The notes: generated by a model not told the origin, from the letters alone. DNA of 52,015 nt from Mesorhizobium sp. SARCC-RB16n (GCF_008520305.1 NZ_ML703260.1:165060-217074), one strand, 5' to 3'; numbered from the stretch's first letter, positions 35,099 through 43,998 are shown. Program-made: numbers and translations.

Positions 35099-35962
35099 AT
35101 GCACGGCAACAGATTTCGGCATAATTTCCTGACCGCCTTGCTGCTCGCGCCGGCGACAGTATGGCTGGTGGTGTTCCTGGTGCTGCCGTTCATCGCCATC
35201 GCCGTGTTCAGCGTCGGCGAGCGTGCGCCGGAGGGCGGTTATCAGGCGGCTTTCACGCTGGCGCAATATGCCAATCTTCCGGCACGGGCGACGGCATTCT
35301 GGAACACCATGGTGCTGGCGCCGGTGGGTGCTCTCGCCTGCCTGATCGTTGCCTATCCGGTCGCCTATTATCTTGCCTTGCAGGTGCCGCAGCGCTGGCG
35401 GCTGATCCTGCTCGCGCTGGTCGTCATTCCGTTCTGGACCAGCCTTCTGATGCGCACCTATGCCTGGATGTACATTTTGGGCGGACGCGGCATCCCGGCG
35501 CTGCTCGCCTTTGTCGGCATCGAGGATGTCAGGCTGATCAATACGCCGGGCGCCGTCCTGCTCGGCATCGTCTACGGCTATCTGCCGCTGATGATCCTGC
35601 CGATCTATGTCAGCCTCGAACGGCTCGACCGAAGGCTGCTGGAGGCCTCCGCCGATCTCGGTGCGACGCCATTGTCAACCTTTCTGGGCGTGACCCTCAA
35701 ACTGTCGCTGCCGGGCGTGATGACCGGCTTCTCGCTGGTCATGATCCTGCTGCTTGGCGAATACCTCATCCCGACGCTGCTTGGCGGCGGCAAGGTGTTC
35801 TTCATCGGCAATGCGCTGGTCGATCTGTTCCTGCAGTCGCGCAACTGGCCGTTCGGATCGGCCATCGCGATCACGCTGGTGCTGGTCTCGGTGGTGGTGC
35901 TGATTGTCGCCAATCGCATTTCGAACCGGGTTGCGGGCGCCCGCCGGGTGGACCTGATCTGA
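35099..35962 (+). CDS. Polyamine-type ABC transporter permease (PotB/H-like)
   Basis: The 287-residue inner-membrane protein has about six helices and the EAA-loop equivalent LERLDRRLLEASADLGATPLSTFLGVTLKLSLPGV with the conserved glycine. GEYLIPTLLGGGKVFFIGNALVDLF is typical of PotB/PotH. I chose ATG 35099 because the hydrophobic N-terminal helix starts at once and GGGGCGGA lies just upstream; ATG 35072 would add nine residues. It overlaps the next permease by one base (TGATG). Confidence 0.92.
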   Translation: MHGNRFRHNFLTALLLAPATVWLVVFLVLPFIAIAVFSVGERAPEGGYQAAFTLAQYANLPARATAFWNTMVLAPVGALACLIVAYPVAYYLALQVPQRWRLILLALVVIPFWTSLLMRTYAWMYILGGRGIPALLAFVGIEDVRLINTPGAVLLGIVYGYLPLMILPIYVSLERLDRRLLEASADLGATPLSTFLGVTLKLSLPGVMTGFSLVMILLLGEYLIPTLLGGGKVFFIGNALVDLFLQSRNWPFGSAIAITLVLVSVVVLIVANRISNRVAGARRVDLI

Positions 35963-36774
35963 TGCGCGCCTTCGTCATCGCTGTCTTCGCCTTCCTTTAT
36001 CTGCCCATCGTGCTGGTCGTGCTGTTCTCCTTCAACGCCGGCCACCATGCCAGCGAGTTCACCGGCTTCTCGGTGCAATGGTATGGGAAGGCGCTGTCCA
36101 ACCCGTTCCTGGTCGAGGCGCTGAAGAACAGCCTGTTCATTGCCACCACCAGCGCCCTGCTGGCGGCGGTGTTCGGCACCGCGGCGGCCCTTGGCCTGGC
36201 GCGTGTCGGTGCCAGAACCCGCGCCGTTTTCGACGCGCTGCTTGGCGCGGCAATCGTCGTTCCCGGCGTCGTCATCGGCATCTCGACGCTTGTCGCGCTC
36301 GTCCAGCTGTTTGCCGTCGTCAATCCGTTCCTCGCCTCGATCTGGCCCGGCGGCCAGCCGCCGCGCCTGTCGCTCGGCTATGGCTCGATCATCGCCGCGC
36401 ATGGCCTGTTCTCGATGGCGCTGGTGACGATGATCGTCGGCACGCGGCTGGGCAGCCTCGACCGCAATCTGGTCGAGGCCTCAAGCGACCTCTACGCCAC
36501 ACCGCTGACGACGTTCCGCTCGATCGTCCTGCCGCAGATCATGCCGGCGGTGGTCGCCGGCTTCCTGCTCGCCTTCACCTTCTCCTTCGACGACTTCATC
36601 ATCGCCTTCTTCGTCGCCGGCGCGCAGACGACGCTGCCGATCTACGTCTTCGCCTCCATCCGGCGCGGCGTGACGCCGGAGATCAACGCCATCGCCACGA
36701 TCGTGCTCGTCGCCTCCGTCCTGCTCGTGGTGCTTGCCCAATGGCAGCTGCGCCAGCGCAAGCCATCAAACTGA
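35962..36774 (+). CDS. Polyamine-type ABC transporter permease (PotC/I-like)
   Basis: The 270-residue inner-membrane protein has about six helices, SFNAGHHASEFTGFSVQWYGKAL after the first helix, the EAA loop GSLDRNLVEASSDLYATPLTTFRSIVLPQIMPAV, and FSFDDFIIAFFVAGAQTTLPIYVFASIRRGVTPEINAIAT, a PotC/PotI hallmark. The TGATG junction with the upstream permease indicates coupling. It ends 10 bp before the SDR gene. Confidence 0.94.
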   Translation: MRAFVIAVFAFLYLPIVLVVLFSFNAGHHASEFTGFSVQWYGKALSNPFLVEALKNSLFIATTSALLAAVFGTAAALGLARVGARTRAVFDALLGAAIVVPGVVIGISTLVALVQLFAVVNPFLASIWPGGQPPRLSLGYGSIIAAHGLFSMALVTMIVGTRLGSLDRNLVEASSDLYATPLTTFRSIVLPQIMPAVVAGFLLAFTFSFDDFIIAFFVAGAQTTLPIYVFASIRRGVTPEINAIATIVLVASVLLVVLAQWQLRQRKPSN

Positions 36775-36784
36775 AAGCCGCATC

Positions 36785-37546
36785 ATGATCCTCAAAGACC
36801 GCATCGCCGTGGTGACGGGCGCCGGCTCTGGCATCGGGCGCGCCGGCGCCATGATCATGGGCAGGGAAGGGGCCGTGGTCGTCATCGCCGACAGGGATGA
36901 GGCCGCAGGCGAAGCAACGGCCGCGGACATCCGCGCCACAGGTGGCCGGGCCGAGGCGATCGTGACTGACGTCTCCGACGACAGTGCGATCGACCAGCTG
37001 ATCGTCGGCACGCTCGACAGACATCAGCGCATCGACATCCTGCACAATCATGCCGGCATTCAGGTCGGCGGCACGCTGACCGAGGTCGAGACCGCCGGCA
37101 TGGATGCCTCCTGGCGGGTCAATGTGCGGGCGCAGTTCCTGGCGGCGAGGATCGTCATGCCGTCGATGATCGCGCAAGGCGGTGGCGTCATCCTCAACAC
37201 GGCTTCGAATTCGGGCGTCTTCTACGACCGCGAGATGATCGCCTATGCGACGTCGAAACATGCCGTGGTGGCGATGACCAGGCAGATGTCGCTCGACTAC
37301 GCCAGGCACAATGTGCGCGTCAACGCGCTCTGCCCGGGCTGGGTCGACACGCCCTTCAACGAACCGTTCATCGCCCAGATGGGCGGACGCGAAGCGATCG
37401 AAACCTATGTCCGCACCAAGATCCCGATGGGCCGCTGGGCCGTGGCCGAAGAGATCGCCGAGGCGATCCTGTTTCTCGTCTCGGACCGATCGTCCTTCAT
37501 GACCGGCCAGGCGCTGGTGATCGATGGTGGCGAAAGCATCGGCTGA
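36785..37546 (+). CDS. Short-chain dehydrogenase/reductase
   Basis: The 253-residue classical SDR has the TGAGSGIG cofactor loop (11-18), the NHAG element (88-91, with His in place of the usual Asn), and the catalytic Tyr154 and Lys158 in YATSK with Ser near 141. The tail ends in TGQALVIDGGESIG, as usual. Its place right behind the amine importer suggests it oxidises or reduces the imported compound or a derivative; the substrate cannot be told. It is followed by a long non-coding gap. Confidence 0.92.
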   Translation: MILKDRIAVVTGAGSGIGRAGAMIMGREGAVVVIADRDEAAGEATAADIRATGGRAEAIVTDVSDDSAIDQLIVGTLDRHQRIDILHNHAGIQVGGTLTEVETAGMDASWRVNVRAQFLAARIVMPSMIAQGGGVILNTASNSGVFYDREMIAYATSKHAVVAMTRQMSLDYARHNVRVNALCPGWVDTPFNEPFIAQMGGREAIETYVRTKIPMGRWAVAEEIAEAILFLVSDRSSFMTGQALVIDGGESIG

Positions 37547-37830
37547 GACCGCTGCTTTCATCTATCGACCTTCCTGTTTCAGCCCCTTTTCCTGCGGTTT
37601 CGCGGGACGCCGGACGGCACCGGACCATGGTCTGGCTGGCATGGGACTTCAGTGCCATGGCAGGCCAAAGGCGCGGGTTTCTTTTGATTTTCAATAAGTT
37701 ACGATTTCGAGGCGAGGCCCGCTCTCGGATTGAGACCGCATTTGTCTAAAGTTTACCAGGTGTGATTAGCGATTTCTCATACGCAGATGGTTCAGCGGTG
37801 GGCGAGAGCGCAATTCTCGAGGAGATCACC
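37547..37830. other. Non-coding gap before the secreted Gly/Asn protein
   Basis: I see no gene in this 284-bp stretch. Near 37619-37668 there is an imperfect inverted element around GGCATGG and CCATGGC, possibly a stem but without a T-run. The last 110 bp are relatively A/T-rich and probably hold the promoter of the next gene. Confidence 0.5.
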
Positions 37831-38646
37831 ATGACAAACCGGAAAACTCTGTTGGCGGCGCTGGCCGCATTGGCGCTTCTGGCGTCTCCGGCGCTCGCCG
37901 GCAACGGGCATGGCAATGGCGGGGGCAACGGCGGCGGCAACGGCAATAGTGGCGGCAACGGAAATGGTAAGGGCAACGCGAGCAGCAACGGCAACAGCGA
38001 TGCTTCGCATGGCAAGTCGTCGTCGGCACCCGGACAGGCAGCCAAGGCGGAGACGGAGACGACGGCCAGCACCACGGTCGATGCGACCACAACCGTATCG
38101 TCTGTACCGAACGACAAGAACATTCACGCCAAACTCGGCCGGCTGAACTCGCTGCAACGCAACGTCAACGCCTATATGAACTCCAAAAGCAAGAAGTTCG
38201 CCGCCATCCAGGCATTCGTGACCCAATCGGCGAAAGCCAAGAATGCGCAGGTAGCGGCTGCCGCGGCCGCCGCAACGGCCGCCGCCGCCCAGGCTCAACT
38301 GGATGCGCTGAATGCGCAATTGAGCGCGCTGACGTCGCTGACACCGGATCAGATCGCCGCCATGACGCCCGCGGACCAGGCGGCCCTGCCGGGACAGATA
38401 TCGGCGCTGCAAGCCGATGTCACCGCCCAGCAGGCAGTGGTCGCCGCCGACAATGCGGCTGCCGATCAAGCCGCGGCCGCGGCAACCGCGGCAGCGGTCG
38501 GCACCGACGACGCATCGCTCGGCGCGGCGCTGACAGACATGGCAAATAAGCCGGTCGACGCCGAGGTCACGGCCTGGGCCCAAGGTGTCCTTGCCGGCAA
38601 GATCGACCAGACGGCGACCAAGCTTCAAGCGGGAACGACGCCGTAG
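37831..38646 (+). CDS. Secreted Gly/Asn-rich and Ala-rich protein, unknown
   Basis: The 271-residue protein has a Sec signal peptide cleaved after ALA near residue 23. Residues 24-58 are low-complexity (repeated GNG, GGGNG and NSGGN blocks). The rest is Ala/Gln-rich and largely helical (about 105-235), likely a coiled-coil or stalk, with no cysteine and few charged residues. A GAGGAG site lies 7 nt before ATG 37831. A perfect hairpin terminator follows at 38684. I do not recognise a family; the layout suggests a cell-surface or periplasmic structural protein. Confidence 0.8.
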   Translation: MTNRKTLLAALAALALLASPALAGNGHGNGGGNGGGNGNSGGNGNGKGNASSNGNSDASHGKSSSAPGQAAKAETETTASTTVDATTTVSSVPNDKNIHAKLGRLNSLQRNVNAYMNSKSKKFAAIQAFVTQSAKAKNAQVAAAAAAATAAAAQAQLDALNAQLSALTSLTPDQIAAMTPADQAALPGQISALQADVTAQQAVVAADNAAADQAAAAATAAAVGTDDASLGAALTDMANKPVDAEVTAWAQGVLAGKIDQTATKLQAGTTP

Positions 38647-38683
38647 CGGATCGGCCCTGAAAAGGCAGTAGCCTGTCGAAGAA

Positions 38684-38718
38684 GATGCCGCCGGCCCTTC
38701 CCCGGCGGCATCGCTTTT
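38684..38718 (+). terminator. Strong rho-independent terminator
   Basis: GATGCCGCCGG (38684-38694) and CCGGCGGCATC (38702-38712) form a perfect 11-bp stem with a 7-nt loop, followed by GCTTTT. It ends the Gly/Asn-rich protein gene. Confidence 0.85.
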
Positions 38719-38782
38719 CCTGCTCGCGCCCCTGGTCGAACGATTGAGAAACAACAGGCGCGGTGTTGCCGCGCGCCATTCT

Positions 38783-40290
38783 TCATACGTGTTTGCGGCC
38801 GCCGGCCTCGCGAAACCAGCTGTCGGGATAGGGATACCACCAGTCCTGGATGGCCGGCCTGTGGTCGATGATGACCATCTTCGAGCGGCGGAAGGCATCG
38901 AGACCCTGGCGCCCAAGTTCGCGGCCAAGGCCGGAAGCCTTCCAGCCGCCGAAGGGTAAAGCGTCATTGTCGATCAAGTGATTGTTGACCCAGACCATGC
39001 CGGCCTCCAGCCGTTCGGCCGCGTCGTGCGCCTCGGCCAGATCCGTGGTGAAGACCGAAGCGCCGAGCCCGAAGGGGCTGTCGTTGGCGAGCCGGATCGC
39101 CTCGTCGAAATCCTTGACCCGGCAGATGGCTGCGACCGGCCGAAACACTCTTCGCGCACGATCGCCATGTCAGGACTGACGCTGGTCAGGATCGTCGGCT
39201 CGTAGAACCAGCCGGTGTTGTGCGCCGGCGGAATGCGGCCGCCGGTGATGGCCTTGGCGCCGTTGGCAATGGCGTCGTCGACCAGCCGCATGACCTTGGC
39301 TCGTGCCGCCTCGCTGACCAGCGGACCGATCTCGGTCTTGTCCATGCCGTCGCCGATGCGCAGCGCGCGCGTCCTTTCGGCAAACAGTTCGACGAAGCGA
39401 TCATGCACGGCGTCGACGACGAAGAAGCGCTCGGCCGACGTACAGACCTGGCCGGTGAGGTGGAAGGCAGCGGTGACGCTGCCGGCCGCCGCGACGTCGA
39501 GCGGGGCGTGTTGGCTGATGATCAGCGGATCGCTGCCGCCGGCCTCGATGACGCAAGGCTTCATGCGCTCGGCGCAGGCCACCGCAACCATCTTGCCGGC
39601 TGCGACCGAGCCGGTGAAGGCAACGGCGTGGGTGCGGTCGGAGGCGATCAGCGCCTGCGCGGTGGCGGCACCTCCCGGCAGGCAGGACACCAACCCTTCT
39701 GGCAACGAGCGGAAAACCGTCATGTAGTCCAGCGTTGAGAGTGTCGTCACCTCGGCCGGCTTGATGATGCAGGCATTTCCGGCGGCAAGCGATGCGGCCA
39801 CCGTCCAGCACATCAGCAGGATCGGAAAATTGTAGGGCATGATGTGGACGGAGACGCCATAGGGTTCATAGCGCGCATACTGGAACGAGCCGGCCTGCGT
39901 CGTGCCGGCGACCTTACCGGCATCGTCGCGCGCCATCTCGGCATAGTAGCGGAAGATCGGCGCGCAATTGGCGATCTCGCCTATGGCCTCGGGATAGGGC
40001 TTGCCCATTTCGCGCACCATCAGCTCGGCGCAATGCGTGAAGTTGGCCGCCTCGATGGCGTTGGCGACGGCGTGCAGATGCTTTGCCCGGCTCTTGGCGT
40101 CGAGTTTCTTCCAGGCAAGCTGCGCCTTGGTCGCGGCAGTGAGGACAGCGTCGATCTCGCCATCGCTGGCCGCCGCGATCGCGCCGACCGTTTCCAGTGT
40201 GGCCGGATCGATCACCGGTTTGCTCGCGCCAACCATCGGCAGGTAGTCCGGGTTGACGAAGAAGGTTGGCCGGTCGGGTGAAAAATGCAT
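38783..40290 (-). pseudogene. Aldehyde dehydrogenase (NAD-type), frameshifted
   Basis: From ATG 40290 the protein is a normal aldehyde dehydrogenase up to about residue 385: FTGSVAAGKMV cofactor loop, Glu249 in VIEAGGSDP, and Cys283 in TGQVCTSAERF. At the REECFG motif (near 39138-39142) the frame shifts by one base, and the other frame carries the C-terminal part from PVAAICRVKDFDEAIRLANDSPFGLG to a normal end at 38783. One extra G or C at GGCCGG would give an intact enzyme of about 500 residues. By place it would oxidise the aldehyde of an amine-catabolic route, like PuuC. It may be a pseudogene or a sequence error. Confidence 0.88.
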
Positions 40291-40449
40291 AGTCGCTCCC
40301 CTGTGATCAGAGCCTTCTTGAGAATTCGTCCTGCGGAGTCAGATGGCGTGGTTTTCGAGAACCGGAGCGCAGAGGACATTCGGGTCCGTGAGCACGGGAA
40401 GCGGAGAAAACCGCGTCAGGTGACCGGCAGGTAGAATTATCGGGAAGGC

Positions 40450-40794
40450 TCAGCGGATCATGTAGACCTTCTTGATGGTCTCATGGACCGTGCAGACGCC
40501 CTTCCAGTCCTGCGGGAAGAAGGCTGCCGTGTCCGGCTCGATCTCGATGACCTCGCCGGACTCATGCACATAGGTGCAGCGCCCTTCGAGGAAGTGGCAG
40601 AACTCGTCATGGGTGACGTGGCAGTGCCACTTGCCCGGGGTACAGACCCAGAGGCCGCATTCCGAACGGCCTTCCTGTCCCTTGTAGAGCAGCTTGCCCG
40701 ACGTGTGGGACTGACCCTCGATCATAGTGGAGATCACGCCCCAGTCGACGAGGTCCGTGATGGCAAGAGGCGATTGCATGATCGGCGTGGTCAT
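40450..40794 (-). CDS. Cupin (DUF861 type), paralogue 1
   Basis: The 114-residue protein is a single small beta-barrel of the Cupin_3/DUF861 type: TDLVDWG, ECGLWVCTPGKWHC, DEFCHFLEGRCTYV and FFPQDWKGVCTVHETIKKVYM. The HxH metal site of classical cupins is not seen; a histidine of DEFCHF is the likeliest ligand. It is the last of three adjacent paralogues on this strand and starts at ATG 40794, 22 bp from the next. Related proteins include ureidoglycine-aminohydrolase-like cupins and sugar- or amine-handling proteins. Function not known. Confidence 0.88.
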   Translation of the reverse strand: MTTPIMQSPLAITDLVDWGVISTMIEGQSHTSGKLLYKGQEGRSECGLWVCTPGKWHCHVTHDEFCHFLEGRCTYVHESGEVIEIEPDTAAFFPQDWKGVCTVHETIKKVYMIR

Positions 40795-40816
40795 ATCGAA
40801 TTCCCTGGTAAAGTGC

Positions 40817-41158
40817 TCACCGGCACATGAAGGCCTTGGTCAGCGTTTGCGTGACGATGGAGATGCCGGTCCAACCGGCGGGAAAGAAGACGAGCGTACC
40901 GGCCTCGACCGGGATGTCCTCGCCATCGTCCCTGACATAACTGCCGCGCCCCGACAGGAAGTGGCAGAATTCGTCGGCGGCAAAGCTGACTTTACGGGTG
41001 CCCGGCGTGCACGACCACAGGCCGCACTCGCTCGATCCGTCCGGATTCCTGGAAAGGATCTTGCCTGAGGCCCGCGGCGCGCCCGCGAGCGTGTTGGCGC
41101 CCGCGCCCCAATCCTCCAGGTCCACGGTCGAGGCATCAGGCCAATGCGGTGTCGACAT
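40817..41158 (-). CDS. Cupin (DUF861 type), paralogue 2
   Basis: The 113-residue protein aligns end to end with its neighbours: DLEDWG, SECGLWSCTPGT, DEFCHFLSGRGSYV and FFPAGWTGISIV. It differs from the other two in the last strand (VTQTLTKAFM instead of VHETxxxVYM), so it is a diverged copy rather than a recent duplicate. It starts at ATG 41158. A rhizobial palindrome separates it from paralogue 3. Function not known. Confidence 0.88.
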   Translation of the reverse strand: MSTPHWPDASTVDLEDWGAGANTLAGAPRASGKILSRNPDGSSECGLWSCTPGTRKVSFAADEFCHFLSGRGSYVRDDGEDIPVEAGTLVFFPAGWTGISIVTQTLTKAFMCR

Positions 41159-41188
41159 GTCTTGCTCCTATGCGGTGGATTCTTGCTT

Positions 41189-41238
41189 GAGCATGATCTT
41201 GTCCGAAAAACCGGTTTCCACTTTTCGGGATCATGCTC
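41189..41238. repeat. Rhizobial intergenic palindrome (RIME-like)
   Basis: The 50-bp element begins GAGCATGATC and ends GATCATGCTC, with inner TCCGAAAA and TTTTCGG pairing; this is a long near-perfect hairpin. The sequence type is a well-known dispersed palindrome of rhizobial genomes. It ends exactly at the stop codon of cupin paralogue 3, in the gap to paralogue 2, and may stabilise or stop the transcript there. Confidence 0.85.
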
Positions 41239-41589
41239 TCAGGCCAGCATGTAGACGTTGCGCATGGTCTCATGCACGGTGCATTCGCCCGTCCAGCCGG
41301 CGGGGAACATGACCACGGTTCCAGTGGAGACTTCTATCACCTCGCCGACATCCGATCGGTAGGTCGCACGGCCGGAAACGAAATGGCACAATTCGTCGCG
41401 CGGGATCGAGAGCCGCCAGCGGCCCGGCGTGCAGACCCATACGCCGGATTCCGGCTGATTGTCAGGGCCTTTGTGCACGAGTTTGCCGGTGGAGTGCGAG
41501 GTGCCTTCGAGCGCCTCGGGCTGGGCACCCCAGTCGACGAGGTCGGTGCGGGTGGAGGCCTGATGGAGGTGCGGGGCGGAGGAGGTCAT
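41239..41589 (-). CDS. Cupin (DUF861 type), paralogue 3
   Basis: The 116-residue protein shares TDLVDWG, ESGVWVCTPGRW, DELCHFVSGRATY and FPAGWTGECTVHETMRNVYM with the two following genes. I chose ATG 41589 to match their N-terminal lengths. A GTG at 41637 is an alternative: it overlaps the stop of the glycosyltransferase gene as GTGA and has GGAGGGG 5 nt upstream, which would add 16 residues and mean coupling. It directly follows the glycosyltransferase gene, so it is likely part of that pathway. Confidence 0.85.
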   Translation of the reverse strand: MTSSAPHLHQASTRTDLVDWGAQPEALEGTSHSTGKLVHKGPDNQPESGVWVCTPGRWRLSIPRDELCHFVSGRATYRSDVGEVIEVSTGTVVMFPAGWTGECTVHETMRNVYMLA

Positions 41590-41633
41590 GGGCGTGTTCC
41601 CGCGCCGATGGCTCGGCATGTCAAATATCTCGC

Positions 41634-42908
41634 TCACAGCAGCCCCTCCAGCAAACCCGCCGCCTTCTCCGGCCCGTTCTGCGCATGCATCTGTGCCGAC
41701 GTCTTCGCCAGCTTCGCCTTCATCTTCGGATCGGTCAGGCAGGCTTCGATCTTTGTGATCAACTCGGCATCGGTCCAATCGTAGCGTGGCATGCGAAAGC
41801 CGTGGCCGGTTTCCTCCACGCGGGTGGCGTTGTCGTGGCCGTCCCAGACATAGGGCATGATGATGGCCGGCTTGCCGAAATAGAGGCACTCGGTGAACGA
41901 GTTGTTGCCGCCGTGGTGGATGACGGCATCGACCTGGGGAATGACCGAAGGCTGCGGGAACCAGCTGTCGACGATGACGTTGGCAGGCACGTCGGTGTAC
42001 TGGTCCTTGTAGCCGCCGACGTTGACCAGCGCGCGGTAGCGGGTCGTTCCCAGCGTCGCGATGATGCGCTTCAAGAGATCTACATCGCCGGCGCCCAGGC
42101 TGCCGAAGGAGACATAGAGCAGCGGCCCGTCATTGTTCTCAGTGAAAGTCGGCACCGTGTAGGGCTTTTCCTGCCGCACGCAGCCTTCGAGGTACTGGAA
42201 TTTTGTCGAGTCGAGCGGGTGGCGGCGCTTGAACTTTGCCGCCTCGGGGTAAAGCAGCAGATTCAAGTATGGCGACGCCTCGAAGAACTGGCCGACCGGA
42301 TAGGCTGCCTCATTGTTGGCTGTGAGGAACGCGTTGAAGTCGTCATGGATCGGCTTGATCACCGCGTTGAAATGGTCGCGGTAGCGCTGGTGTCCGGCGT
42401 GGTCGTTTTCGCCGCAGCCGGAGAGATGCGGGGGGATGCCCTCGTCCTCGATCTCGTTTTCCGAGCAGGAGATGACGCGCACCCAGGGCTTGCCGTACTG
42501 CTTGATCGCCGGGAACAGGATGACGTTGTCGACGCAGATGACATCCGGCTTGATGGCGGCCAGAACGCGCGGCAAATCCTTCTGCGCCCATTTGGCGCTG
42601 TCGACGATCGCCGTCCAGCAGTCCTTCACGTAATTGTCGACCTGGTCGTAGGGCGATTTGCGGAAGTTCGGGATGTGGCCGTTGATGAAATCCTCCCAGA
42701 ATTTCGCCATCTGCTCGGGTGGCATCGGTTCGGAGAGGTTCACCGGATGCGCCTCGAAGCCATAGCCCTTGTAGACATCGACAAAGCCGGGGTCGGACAG
42801 GAACACCGCCTTGTGGCCGCGCGCCTCGACGGCTTGCGCGATGCCGACGGAATTGAGCGCCGGGCCGTAGGCGGCTTCGGGAAAAAACGCGATCGTCTTT
42901 TGCGCCAT
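41634..42908 (-). CDS. MGT/GT1-like glycosyltransferase A
   Basis: The 424-residue protein has a GT-B fold: an N-terminal half with TIAFFPEAAYGPALNSVGIAQ, a middle DVICVDNVILFPAIKQYG, then LLYVSFGSLGAGDVDLL and the donor-binding region IHHGGNNSFTECLYFGKPAIIMP followed by WDGHDNATRVEETG. This is the macrolide/UGT-like (GT1) pattern, though the usual D-Q pair before N is here D-G-H-D-N. It has no signal or membrane helix. ATG 42908 has GGAGGA 8 nt upstream. It lies between the importer ATPase and cupin 3 and has a full-length homologue at 47946. The acceptor is unknown, possibly an amine or amino compound. Confidence 0.85.
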   Translation of the reverse strand: MAQKTIAFFPEAAYGPALNSVGIAQAVEARGHKAVFLSDPGFVDVYKGYGFEAHPVNLSEPMPPEQMAKFWEDFINGHIPNFRKSPYDQVDNYVKDCWTAIVDSAKWAQKDLPRVLAAIKPDVICVDNVILFPAIKQYGKPWVRVISCSENEIEDEGIPPHLSGCGENDHAGHQRYRDHFNAVIKPIHDDFNAFLTANNEAAYPVGQFFEASPYLNLLLYPEAAKFKRRHPLDSTKFQYLEGCVRQEKPYTVPTFTENNDGPLLYVSFGSLGAGDVDLLKRIIATLGTTRYRALVNVGGYKDQYTDVPANVIVDSWFPQPSVIPQVDAVIHHGGNNSFTECLYFGKPAIIMPYVWDGHDNATRVEETGHGFRMPRYDWTDAELITKIEACLTDPKMKAKLAKTSAQMHAQNGPEKAAGLLEGLL

Positions 42909-42924
42909 CAGGCTATTCCTCCAC

Positions 42925-43998
42925 TCACTCTGCGAAAATTCTGACATCGGCGGCGTCCCAGCCGAGTTCGACATGGTCGCCCGATGCAACCGGCCGCCGG
43001 TCGGCGGCGTCGGCGGTGACACGCACCAGGAACGGTTTTGGCGATCGCGGCGTGCGGACATGCAGCTGCAGGTCGAGCCCCTGATAGGCCAGCGCCTCGA
43101 CCACGCCCGTGGTGCGGTTGGCGGATTCCGCCTCTGGGAACAGCCGGACGCGTTCGGGCCGCACCGACGCCACTGCCGATGCTCCCGGCGTGAGCGCTGT
43201 GGGAACCCTGCCGGCGATGCGCGCCCCATTCACCGCCACAACGCCATCGGGTGACGCCTTGCCCGAGACAAAGTTCATCACGCCGATGAAGTCGGCGACA
43301 AAACGGTCGGCCGGATGTTCGTAGACCGCGTGCGGCGTGTCGCATTGCAAGAGCTTGCCATCCCTGAGCACCGCCATGCGGTCGGCCATGACCAGCGATT
43401 CCTCCTGGTCATGGGTGACGATGACGAAGGTGATGCCGACCTCGTGCTGCAGGCGCTTCAATTCCAGTTGCATGGCGCCGCGCAGCTTCTTGTCGAGCGC
43501 GCCAAGCGGCTCGTCGAGCAGCAGCAGGCGGGGGCGCTTGACCAGCGCGCGGGCCAGCGCGACGCGCTGCTTCTGGCCGCCCGACAATTGCTCGGGCTTG
43601 CGGTCGGCGAAGGGGACGAGTTCCGTGGTCGCCAGGATGGCGTCGACGCGGGAGCGGATCTCGGCTGAAGGCAAACGCTCCATCTCCAGCCCATAGGAGA
43701 CATTGGCCCGGACGCTCATATGGGGGAACAGCGCGTAGGACTGAAACATCAGATTGACCGGCCGCTTGTTGGGCGGCGTCCTGGCGATATCGTTGCCGTC
43801 GAGCAGGATGCGCCCGTCGCTCGGCGTCTCGAAGCCGGCGAGCATGCGCAAGAGCGTGGTCTTGCCGCAGCCCGATGGACCGAGCAGCGCGAAGAACTCG
43901 TTTTCCCTGATGTCGAGCGAGATGCCGTCGACGGCGGTGACGCGGCCGAAATTCTTCGACACATGATCGATGGCCAGCAGCGTGCGTGGTTCGCTCAT
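42925..43998 (-). CDS. Polyamine-type ABC transporter ATP-binding protein (PotG-like)
   Basis: The 357-residue ATPase has Walker A LLGPSGCGKTT (38-48), FQSYALFPHMSVRANVSYGL, LSGGQKQRVALARAL and LLLDEPLGALDKKLR, then a TOBE domain with RPERVRLFPEAES. It differs from the ATPase at 32755 in the PPNKRPVNLMFQ and KQR details, so the two importers are distinct systems. The start overlaps the permease stop by ATGA. It ends 16 bp before glycosyltransferase A. Confidence 0.95.
   Translation of the reverse strand: MSEPRTLLAIDHVSKNFGRVTAVDGISLDIRENEFFALLGPSGCGKTTLLRMLAGFETPSDGRILLDGNDIARTPPNKRPVNLMFQSYALFPHMSVRANVSYGLEMERLPSAEIRSRVDAILATTELVPFADRKPEQLSGGQKQRVALARALVKRPRLLLLDEPLGALDKKLRGAMQLELKRLQHEVGITFVIVTHDQEESLVMADRMAVLRDGKLLQCDTPHAVYEHPADRFVADFIGVMNFVSGKASPDGVVAVNGARIAGRVPTALTPGASAVASVRPERVRLFPEAESANRTTGVVEALAYQGLDLQLHVRTPRSPKPFLVRVTADAADRRPVASGDHVELGWDAADVRIFAE

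Noticed and set aside
37831-37990. Repeated GGCAACGG-type units as a CRISPR or satellite array
   Set aside because: They are codons for the Gly/Asn-rich segment of a secreted protein; spacing is irregular and there are no spacers.
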